DNA of 6,989 bases from an uncultured Clostridia bacterium (GTDB lineage: Bacteria; Bacillota; Clostridia; Christensenellales; UBA1242): contig CAJOPQ010000034.1 of the NCBI GenBank assembly GCA_905236445.1, forward strand, positions 1-6,989, in the 5' to 3' direction. Made by a program: the position numbers and the translations under genes. This document shows, one piece after another, positions 1-6,290 of the stretch. How positions within the stretch are numbered: position 1 is the stretch's first letter; each line of letters starts with the position of its first letter. The notes beneath the pieces are model-generated. The model saw only the letters and a list, made by a program, of their open reading frames with translations, did not search any database and was not told the origin of the DNA.

Positions 1-192
1 TCTGATGAAACAATGCAAATTAATAATTTATCCAGTGAGAACAACGAAAAACTTTGTAACATTATTAATGCAACAGTAGCGCAAGGGGATAACATTGTAA
101 CATATTTATTTGGCAACACTGTTAATACACTAATAAGAAAGACTTCAACAATTTTGACAATAGATAATCATATATTTAGGTATGATATTTAA
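1..192 (+). CDS. C-terminal fragment of an unrecognised protein (5' end outside window)
   Basis: An open frame runs from the first base to a TAA at 190-192 and gives 63 residues with no internal stop. The upstream part of the gene is outside the window. The peptide is mostly polar, rich in Asn, Ile and Thr, with no membrane segment, no cysteine cluster and no motif I recognise, and it ends in the residues FRYDI. The next gene begins 17 bases after this stop and has its own ribosome binding site, so the two are probably co-transcribed. An ATG at 13-15 could in principle start a 59-residue protein, but no purine-rich ribosome binding site precedes it, so a truncated longer gene is more likely. 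I assign no function. Confidence 0.65.
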   Translation, partial: SDETMQINNLSSENNEKLCNIINATVAQGDNIVTYLFGNTVNTLIRKTSTILTIDNHIFRYDI

Positions 193-196
193 TAAT

Positions 197-200
197 GGAG
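197..200 (+). promoter_or_regulatory. Ribosome binding site of the metallo-hydrolase gene
   Basis: GGAG lies nine bases before the ATG at 210. It supports that start and shows independent translation initiation just after the stop of the upstream frame. Confidence 0.75.
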
Positions 201-209
201 AACTGAATT

Positions 210-1394
210 ATGGCAACAAGAAGAAGAGTTAAAAAACGTGGTGGGAACAAAGGATTAATAATTACAATTTTGGTAATTGTACTAGTTATTGCACTAGTTG
301 TTGCGTTTGTATACTTTAAATATCCAGACACATTCCAAGGAATATTAGATTCTGTATATTCAACAAATAAGACCGAAAACACAACTAGTTCTGCAACAGG
401 TGGCAGTGGTGTATCATCTAGCCAAAATTCTGGAGTTATAAATCTAGCAGAAGAAGATTGTTCTGTGCATTTTATAGAGCTTGGCAATGACAATGCTGGG
501 GATTGCATCTTAGTTAAGACTGGAAATACAGAAGTCCTTATAGATGCTGGATCTAAAAGTAATAGCATTGACACAATAAGTGCATATATTGACAAGTACT
601 GCACAGATGGGATTCTGGAATATGTAATTGTAACTCACGGTCATGAAGACCATATTGCGTGTTTTGGTGGAACTGCTTCTGCTGCCTACAGAACAATATT
701 CGATAGATATATATGTCAGACAATAATAGATTTTCCTTTGACTAATTCCACAACGGCATTATATTCTAGATATCTTGCAGAGCGAAACGCAGAGGTTGAG
801 GCTGGCGCAGTTAGATATTCAGCACTTGAATGTTGGAACAACGAGAACGGTGCACAACGTACATATCAATTATCTAGCACAGTATCTCTTAACATCTTGT
901 ACAACTATTATTATGAGCATCATTCGTCTGATGAGAATAACTATTCTGTTTGCTGTCTTATCACAGCTGGCACACATAATTATCTGCTTACAGGAGATCT
1001 AGAAAAAGAAGGCGAGGAGTATCTTGTGCAATGCAATGATTTGCCACAGGTAGATGTATTCAAGGCAGGTCACCATGGCTCGTATTCATCTAGCACGGAG
1101 ATTTTGCTATCTGTGATTAAGCCTCAAATCGTAGTATTTACTGCTGTAATGGGAAAGTACGAATATACCACGGATATTAACAATGTGTTTCCATCTAAGA
1201 CGGCATGTACCAATATATCGAAATATACAAACAATATGTATGTCAATAGATACTACGATAGCGCTACAGACACCACAGATAGTTACAATGGCAATATTGT
1301 CATAATTGCTAATTCAAGTGGAATTAATGTTATCTGCTCTAACAAGACCGATTCTATAACCGAAAGTGATTGGTACAAAACATATAGAGCATAA
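210..1394 (+). CDS. Membrane-anchored, ComEC/Rec2-like metallo-beta-lactamase-fold hydrolase
   Basis: This 394-residue protein starts with a strongly basic tail (residues 1-14, rich in Arg and Lys), followed by one hydrophobic segment at about 15-36. By the positive-inside rule the rest should lie outside the membrane. Residues 51-76 form a Ser/Thr/Asn/Gly-rich linker. The metallo-beta-lactamase domain follows, from about 85 to 385. It shows THGHEDH at 142-148 (the HxHxDH metal motif: H143, H145, D147, H148), TGD at 261-263 with D263, and AGHHGS at 286-291. That set, especially the HHGS, matches the hydrolase domain linked to ComEC/Rec2 competence proteins. The multi-pass channel of full ComEC is absent, so this is a stand-alone hydrolase. 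Related domains cleave phosphodiesters, and extracellular DNA is a possible substrate, but that is inference. The outer domain has about ten cysteines. The N-terminus could be mistaken for a cleaved signal peptide, but no clear signal peptidase site follows the hydrophobic stretch, so I favour an uncleaved anchor. Confidence 0.9.
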   Translation: MATRRRVKKRGGNKGLIITILVIVLVIALVVAFVYFKYPDTFQGILDSVYSTNKTENTTSSATGGSGVSSSQNSGVINLAEEDCSVHFIELGNDNAGDCILVKTGNTEVLIDAGSKSNSIDTISAYIDKYCTDGILEYVIVTHGHEDHIACFGGTASAAYRTIFDRYICQTIIDFPLTNSTTALYSRYLAERNAEVEAGAVRYSALECWNNENGAQRTYQLSSTVSLNILYNYYYEHHSSDENNYSVCCLITAGTHNYLLTGDLEKEGEEYLVQCNDLPQVDVFKAGHHGSYSSSTEILLSVIKPQIVVFTAVMGKYEYTTDINNVFPSKTACTNISKYTNNMYVNRYYDSATDTTDSYNGNIVIIANSSGINVICSNKTDSITESDWYKTYRA

Positions 1395-1536
1395 CAAACG
1401 TTAATAGATATTATAAAATAATATATGATTGTATAATCAGTGAAAATAATGATTGATTCTATAGTAAATTTTATTCAAAATGTAACATGTACAATAGCCT
1501 ATGAGGGCAAATAAGGTGTACTTCAGCAAACTATAT

Positions 1537-1576
1537 AATACACTCCATTGTGCTTTATAAAAGGGAGTGTATTTTT
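1537..1576 (+). terminator. Probable intrinsic terminator downstream of the metallo-hydrolase gene
   Basis: Ten bases at 1537-1546 (AATACACTCC) pair perfectly with 1564-1573, and the T-run at 1572-1576 overlaps the base of the stem. Within the 17-base loop, CTTT (1553-1556) can pair with AAAG (1560-1563), extending the helix past a six-base bulge. It lies 142 bases after the stop at 1394 and upstream of the dnaE promoter, so it most likely ends the upstream operon. The distance, the bulge and the short T-run make it less certain than the one at 6251. Confidence 0.6.
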
Positions 1577-1615
1577 ATACTCAAAAAAAACATGCAGTCA
1601 GTAACAACTAATTAC

Positions 1616-1644
1616 TTGATTTTTGTTGTTATTTTGTTTACAAT
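1616..1644 (+). promoter_or_regulatory. Predicted sigma-A-type promoter for dnaE-pfkA
   Basis: A -35 box TTGATT (1616-1621) and a -10 box TACAAT (1639-1644) are separated by exactly 17 bases, with four and five of six consensus matches. Transcription would start near 1651, giving an A-rich leader of about 33 bases before the GTG at 1684. It lies after the terminator at 1537-1576, as expected for a separate transcription unit. Confidence 0.6.
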
Positions 1645-1670
1645 ACTAATTAATAAATTAAATAAAACAA

Positions 1671-1675
1671 AAGGA
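1671..1675 (+). promoter_or_regulatory. Ribosome binding site that fixes the GTG start of dnaE
   Basis: AAGGA lies eight bases before the GTG at 1684. No ATG is available between this site and the PHP-domain motif that begins at residue 6, so it decides in favour of the GTG start. Confidence 0.7.
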
Positions 1676-1683
1676 TATAAACT

Positions 1684-4600
1684 GTGGGTGAGTTTGTACA
1701 TTTGCACGTTCATACAGAATATAGTCTGTTAGATGGTGCTGCAAGAATTGAGAAACTAACGAAGATGTGTAGTGAAATGGGCATGAAGGCATGTGCCATA
1801 ACAGATCACGGCAATATGTATGGTGCAATTACTTTCTATGATGCTTGCAAGAAAGCCGGAATAAAACCTATTTTTGGCTGTGAATTCTATGTTGTTAATG
1901 ATCTAACTGTTAAGCAGGGCAGGAGCAAGAACTCACATTTAATTTTACTAGCGAAGAATAGAACGGGATATCTTAATTTGGCAAAGCTTAATACCATTGC
2001 TTTTCGTGATGGATATTATTTTGGCAAGGGAAGAATAGATTATAATGTATTAAAAGAACACTCCGAAGGTGTAATTTGTCTATCTGCATGTATTGCTGGG
2101 GATATACCTAGATATATACTTGCTGGAGAATATGACAAGGCTGAGGAGTTGATTGAGTTTTTCTTAGACACGTTCCATGATGATTTCTATCTTGAGATCC
2201 AAAATCACTATCTAGAAGAAGAGAAGATCGTTAATGCAAAACTTCATGAATACGCTAAGAAATATAACATTAAGTTAGTTGCAACTAATGACGTGCATTA
2301 TCTTAAGAGAGAAGATGCTTTGACTCAAGATGTACTAATGTGCGTACAGATGGGCAAGACGTTAGATGATCCTAATAGGTTGAAATTTACTGGCGATGAA
2401 TTTTTCTTGAAAACTTATGAAGAAATGGCTCAAGTTTTTCCAAATGATCTAGATGCGCTTGAAGTTACTAACGAGATTGCTGACAAATGCAATTATTCGT
2501 TTGAGGAAGATCATATAGACAAAAATATATATATGTTTCCACCCTTCAAGGCACCAGACGGCATGACAATTCCAGATTATTTAAGGAAATTGGTCGAAGA
2601 GGGACTTGTTAAACGTTATGGCACTGTAACCGATGTTATTAGAGAGAGAGTTGAGCGAGAAATGAATGTAATAGTCAAACAAGGCTTTGCTCAGTACTTC
2701 TTAACTGTGTGGGATTATATATTTGCAGCCAAATCTATGGGTATTCCGGTTGGCCCGGGAAGAGGATCTGGAGCAGGAAGTGTTGTTGCATATGCAATTG
2801 GTATAACTGATATAGATCCATTCAAGTTTGACTTACTATTTGAGAGATTTTTGCACACAGAGAGGGTAACAGCACCCGATTTCGATGTGGATTTTGCAGA
2901 TGATAGAAGGCAAGAAGTTATTGATTATGTTGCAGATAAATATGGCCATGACAAAGTAGTTAAGATTGTAACATTTGGAACAATGGCAGCGAAAAATGCG
3001 ATTAAGGACGTAGGAAGAGTACTTAATGTTCCATATAACGAAATGGACGCAGTTACCAAACTTATTCCGGGCCTTAGTGCAAAACATCACGATGTAATTA
3101 AGAAGTCTTTTGGTTTTGCTGAGCCACCTAAGGAAGGTGACAAGGAATATGGAATGTATCCGGTGCAGGATCTGGTTAATATGTACAATTCCAATCCTAA
3201 CATCAAGAGGGTTGTCGATATCGCGATGAAATTGGAAGGTATGCCTAGACAGTGTTCAACGCATGCTTGTGGTGTCGTTATAGGTTGTGATAGTCTAGAG
3301 AAATTCATGCCACTATCTCGTAATGGCGATGACTTAACCACACAATATTCCATGACAGATATTGAAAGGTTAGGACATTTGAAGATGGACTTCCTTGGGT
3401 TAAGAAACTTAAATGATATTCAGACTTGTATCAAGTATGTCAAAGAGAATCATGGGGTGGACATAGATTTCCACAAACTCGGTTACGACGATCCTGAAGT
3501 GTATAAGATGATTTCAACGGGAAATACTAAGGCAATATTCCAGATTGAAAGTCCCGGATTTAGGCGTTTTTTAAAAGAGTTGCAACCAACCTGCATAGAA
3601 GATATAACTGCCGGAGTGTCGTTATATAGACCGGGTCCAATGGACAGTATTCCTAGATATGTGTACAACAAGCATCACCCAGACAAAGTCACTTATGATC
3701 ATCCTATTCTAGAGCCTATTCTTAATGTAACTTATGGCTGTATTGTATATCAAGAGCAAGTTATGAGAATTGTTCAAGATATGGCAGGGGATACGCTAGG
3801 TCAGGCTGACATGGTGCGTAGAATGATGGGTAAAAAGAAACTTGAGGCAATGAAAGCAGAGAAAGCTGTTTTCCTATATGGTAAGCCTGCTGAAGGTGGC
3901 AAGCCGGCAATAGACGGTGCAATCAAGAGGGGAGTTCCGGAGGAAGTTGCGAACAAAATATGGGGAGAAATGGAAAGTTTTGCTTCGTATGCGTTCAACA
4001 AATCTCATGCAGCAGCATATAGTTTGATAACATATCAGACGGCATATCTTAAGAATTATTATGAGCCAGAGTTCCTAACTTCTGTACTTAATAATAGAAT
4101 TACCAACTCAGATGAAATAAAGAATTATGTAACTTATGCCAAGGAAGAAAAAATAGATGTTCTACCTCCAGACATCAACAAATCTGTCACATATTTTAGT
4201 GTTAAAGATGACAAAATAAGATTTGGAATAGCTGCACTTAAAAATGTAGGTGTAGGAATGGTTGACAATATTATTGCAGAGAGAGAGTGTGCTGGAGAAT
4301 TCAAATCGCTTGACGATTTCATCTCTAGAATGGCAGATAGGGATCAAAATGCTCTTAATAAGCGTTGTATGGAGAGTCTGATACTTAGTGGTGCTATGGA
4401 TTGCTTTGGATTAAAAAGATCACAGATGATGCAGATGTTTCCACTCATTATTGACAAGGTTGTCAAAGATAAAGAAAAACAAGCATCAGGGCAAATTGGC
4501 TTATTTGATGAGTTGTTGAAGACAGATTCATCTAACGAAGTGCAGGTGCCAAATATCCCAGAATTCGATACACAGACTAAGTTAAAATTGGAGAAACAGG

Positions 4601-5256
4601 TAGTAGGCATATATGTATCAGGTCACCCTCTAGAGAAATTTGCAGGAACGCTTGCATCATTCTCACTTACTAGTGATATGCTAGAGGTAGAAGAGAATGA
4701 GATGTCTACAGATGATGAAGAATCTGATACGATGGTTGAAGAAACGATCAAAGATGGAATGAGTGTAACTTGTGGTGGAATAATTACAGAGTATAAGAAG
4801 ATGATTTCTAAGAAATCTGGCAAGGAGATGGCGTTCCTTACTATAGAAGATTTGTATGGTACTATTGAAGTTGTAATGTTTCAGAATGTATTACAGAAAT
4901 ACAAGCCTATGCTTGCAACTGATTTGATTGTAAAAGTAGTTGGGAAAATAAACACTAGAGATGGAGAAAAACCTAGTGTAATGGCTGAGTCGCTTGAAGT
5001 ATTGCAATTGAGAGAAAATAGCGAAATTGTAGATAACAATGTTCCATCTCTATACTTAAGATTCAATACAATGGATAATAATTTGAAACGTGATGTTATT
5101 GATGTTTTACAGAGTTATCCGGGAAGATCAGAAGTAATAATTAAATGTTCAGTCAGTAATCAAATATACAAATTGTCTGTCAAAGTAGATGCTTCAAGTT
5201 TTGTAACACAAGAGTTGAAGGCTATGATTGGCGAAGATAATATAAGAGTGAAATAA
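1684..5256 (+). CDS. dnaE: DNA polymerase III alpha subunit, DnaE type
   Basis: Catalytic subunit of a C-family replicative DNA polymerase, 1190 residues (E. coli DnaE is 1160). The N-terminal PHP domain (about 4-210) keeps its likely metal ligands: H8 and H10 in HLHVH, D41 and H42 in TDHG, E67, H85, C136, H175, and D203 and H205 in NDVH. The polymerase core has GPGRGSGAGS at 357-366, the aspartates D401 and D403 in PDFDVDF, and the third catalytic aspartate D569 in KMDFLGL. FASYAFNKSH at 766-775 is typical of the family. A helix-hairpin-helix region falls near 820-905 (LPPDIN at 827-832), a beta-clamp-binding motif QIGLF at 937-941, an acidic stretch at 1001-1020 and an OB fold near 1026-1110, followed by a small C-terminal domain. 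There is no inserted DEDD exonuclease, which excludes PolC. Translation starts at GTG with a good ribosome binding site, and pfkA follows 16 bases after the stop. In Gram-positive bacteria DnaE normally works beside PolC, which would be elsewhere in the genome. Confidence 0.98.
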   Translation: MGEFVHLHVHTEYSLLDGAARIEKLTKMCSEMGMKACAITDHGNMYGAITFYDACKKAGIKPIFGCEFYVVNDLTVKQGRSKNSHLILLAKNRTGYLNLAKLNTIAFRDGYYFGKGRIDYNVLKEHSEGVICLSACIAGDIPRYILAGEYDKAEELIEFFLDTFHDDFYLEIQNHYLEEEKIVNAKLHEYAKKYNIKLVATNDVHYLKREDALTQDVLMCVQMGKTLDDPNRLKFTGDEFFLKTYEEMAQVFPNDLDALEVTNEIADKCNYSFEEDHIDKNIYMFPPFKAPDGMTIPDYLRKLVEEGLVKRYGTVTDVIRERVEREMNVIVKQGFAQYFLTVWDYIFAAKSMGIPVGPGRGSGAGSVVAYAIGITDIDPFKFDLLFERFLHTERVTAPDFDVDFADDRRQEVIDYVADKYGHDKVVKIVTFGTMAAKNAIKDVGRVLNVPYNEMDAVTKLIPGLSAKHHDVIKKSFGFAEPPKEGDKEYGMYPVQDLVNMYNSNPNIKRVVDIAMKLEGMPRQCSTHACGVVIGCDSLEKFMPLSRNGDDLTTQYSMTDIERLGHLKMDFLGLRNLNDIQTCIKYVKENHGVDIDFHKLGYDDPEVYKMISTGNTKAIFQIESPGFRRFLKELQPTCIEDITAGVSLYRPGPMDSIPRYVYNKHHPDKVTYDHPILEPILNVTYGCIVYQEQVMRIVQDMAGDTLGQADMVRRMMGKKKLEAMKAEKAVFLYGKPAEGGKPAIDGAIKRGVPEEVANKIWGEMESFASYAFNKSHAAAYSLITYQTAYLKNYYEPEFLTSVLNNRITNSDEIKNYVTYAKEEKIDVLPPDINKSVTYFSVKDDKIRFGIAALKNVGVGMVDNIIAERECAGEFKSLDDFISRMADRDQNALNKRCMESLILSGAMDCFGLKRSQMMQMFPLIIDKVVKDKEKQASGQIGLFDELLKTDSSNEVQVPNIPEFDTQTKLKLEKQVVGIYVSGHPLEKFAGTLASFSLTSDMLEVEENEMSTDDEESDTMVEETIKDGMSVTCGGIITEYKKMISKKSGKEMAFLTIEDLYGTIEVVMFQNVLQKYKPMLATDLIVKVVGKINTRDGEKPSVMAESLEVLQLRENSEIVDNNVPSLYLRFNTMDNNLKRDVIDVLQSYPGRSEVIIKCSVSNQIYKLSVKVDASSFVTQELKAMIGEDNIRVK

Positions 5257-5260
5257 GGAG
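5255..5260 (+). promoter_or_regulatory. Ribosome binding site of pfkA, overlapping the dnaE stop codon
   Basis: AAGGAG begins within the TAA stop of dnaE (5254-5256) and lies 12 bases before the ATG at 5273, a slightly long spacing. The overlap suggests a shared mRNA and possible translational coupling of the two genes. Confidence 0.7.
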
Positions 5261-5272
5261 AAAAATATAGAA

Positions 5273-6247
5273 ATGAAAAGATATGCAATTCTTTGTAGTG
5301 GTGGCGATAGCCAAGGAATGAATATATGTATCAAGGCATTTGTTAATACTTGTGCTACACATGATATTATACCAATCGGAATTAGGAGAGGATATCAAGG
5401 ATTAATTGAGAATGATATGATATTCTTAGACGGTAGTATGGTAGAAAATATTCAGGGCTTAGGTGGCACCATCTTAAAAGTTAGCAGGAGCGCAGAATTT
5501 AGAACTCAAGCAGGACTCGATAAGGCAGTAAGAAATCTTAAGAAGAATGGCATTGATGGAGTTGTTGTCATTGGTGGCAATGGATCATTTAACGGAGCTG
5601 TTAATTTGGCTGCAAAGGGAATAAATGTTATAGCTATTCCGGGCACAATTGATAATGATCTATATTACACAGAGAGGACGCTTGGGTTTGATACTGCTGT
5701 TAATAATGCAGTTAGGAATGTAGATGACATGATGCAGACAATGGACGCAAATTCTCGTGGAATGATCGTGAAAGTAATGGGAAGAGATTCTGGCGACATT
5801 GCGTTATACACTGCAGTTTGCTCTATGGCAAATTCACTAGCGACTAAAGAACTGGGAACAACTATTGATGATATAGTTGAAGATGTAAGGACTTCTATTA
5901 ATAATGGTGATGTTAGTCCATTAATTATTATGAGTGAGAATTGCGATTTCGATTTGAAAGATGTTGAGAAGGCTCTTCGTAAAGATCTTGGGATAGATAC
6001 AAGAAGCACAGACTTAGGATATATTCAACGTGGTGGCACACCTACAATGTTCGATAGAATGTTTGGTATGAATATGGGTATTATGTCTGTAGAGTTGTTG
6101 ATGCAAGATATTAGTGGTGTCGCTATAGGTATCAAGAACAACGAGTTATTCTATACTCCACTTGATACTTGCCTTAATGCAAGGCGAGAGTTCGATACTA
6201 AACTTTATAATGCTTTACGCACAATGCACAATATTGGGAAGAAATAA
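5273..6247 (+). CDS. pfkA: ATP-type 6-phosphofructokinase (PfkA family) with unusual active-site residues
   Basis: A 324-residue protein of the PfkA family, close to E. coli PfkA (320). The expected reaction is ATP-dependent phosphorylation of fructose 6-phosphate to fructose 1,6-bisphosphate in the cytoplasm. Conserved elements are SGGD at 9-12, R72, PGTIDND at 123-129 with catalytic D127, R162, MGR at 169-171, E222, and R244 and R253 around GYIQRGG. G104 and G124 are the residues expected for ATP rather than pyrophosphate use. Departures from E. coli, in crystallographic numbering: the GGDGS motif reads GGNGS (D103 to N103), H249 is Y250, and effector-site residues are lost (R54 to Gly, R154 to Met, and the lysines near 211-213 replaced within NGDVS). 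The enzyme may therefore be insensitive to ADP and phosphoenolpyruvate, or have altered activity; this is inference. It is probably co-transcribed with dnaE. It could be a second, divergent paralogue rather than the main phosphofructokinase. Confidence 0.9.
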   Translation: MKRYAILCSGGDSQGMNICIKAFVNTCATHDIIPIGIRRGYQGLIENDMIFLDGSMVENIQGLGGTILKVSRSAEFRTQAGLDKAVRNLKKNGIDGVVVIGGNGSFNGAVNLAAKGINVIAIPGTIDNDLYYTERTLGFDTAVNNAVRNVDDMMQTMDANSRGMIVKVMGRDSGDIALYTAVCSMANSLATKELGTTIDDIVEDVRTSINNGDVSPLIIMSENCDFDLKDVEKALRKDLGIDTRSTDLGYIQRGGTPTMFDRMFGMNMGIMSVELLMQDISGVAIGIKNNELFYTPLDTCLNARREFDTKLYNALRTMHNIGKK

Positions 6248-6250
6248 AAC

Positions 6251-6289
6251 AAAAAAGTTGTAATACATTTAGTGATTACAACTTTTTTT
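6251..6289. terminator. Bidirectional intrinsic terminator between pfkA and cysS
   Basis: A perfect 14-bp stem pairs 6251-6264 (six A then GTTGTAAT) with 6275-6288, around a 10-base loop. The T-run at 6283-6289 serves the plus strand, and the A-run at 6251-6256 becomes a T-run on the minus strand. It starts three bases after the pfkA stop and its far edge is one base from the cysS stop, so a single element ends both converging transcripts. Confidence 0.9.
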
Positions 6290-6290
6290 A

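Larger units (their letters stand above)
1395..1683. other. Intergenic region between the metallo-hydrolase gene and dnaE
   Basis: This 289-base stretch has no credible gene. It holds a 7-bp A/T-only hairpin just after the upstream gene (1408-1414 with 1418-1424), a weak two-part fold (GTACA at 1489-1493 with TGTAC at 1517-1521, enclosing GCCT 1497-1500 with GGGC 1505-1508), a likely terminator (1537-1576) and the dnaE promoter (1616-1644). The arrangement reads as the trailer of one operon followed by the leader of the next. I recognise no riboswitch or T-box. Confidence 0.6.

Noticed and set aside
154..186. Perfect -35 hexamer TTGACA at 154-159, with TATGAT at 181-186, as a promoter for the metallo-hydrolase gene.
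   Set aside because: The spacer would be 21 bases, and the hexamer at the correct 17-base spacing (TAGGTA) is a poor -10. It also lies inside the upstream coding frame, so it is not called.
176..604. A 142-codon open frame on the minus strand.
   Set aside because: It lies mostly antisense to the well-supported hydrolase gene, has no ribosome binding site or recognisable motif, and looks like a chance frame in AT-rich DNA.
1408..1424. A 7-bp hairpin just after the hydrolase stop, considered as its terminator.
   Set aside because: The stem is entirely A/T with a three-base loop and no T-run follows, so it would be too weak. The hairpin at 1537-1576 is a better candidate.
1550..1732. A 60-codon plus-strand frame ahead of and overlapping dnaE.
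   Set aside because: It starts inside the terminator hairpin, runs through the predicted dnaE promoter and overlaps the dnaE start in another frame, with no family resemblance.
1684..5256. Assignment of the large polymerase as PolC.
   Set aside because: The PHP domain is at the N-terminus and uninterrupted, there is no DEDD exonuclease insertion, and the OB fold follows the polymerase core, which is the DnaE order.
5573..5660. Assignment of the phosphofructokinase as pyrophosphate-dependent, because of the altered GGNGS motif.
   Set aside because: Pyrophosphate enzymes typically carry Asp at position 104 and Lys at 124. Both are Gly here, as in ATP enzymes.
5665..6009. A 114-codon minus-strand frame inside pfkA.
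   Set aside because: It is fully antisense to a gene with clear PfkA motifs and has no recognisable product.
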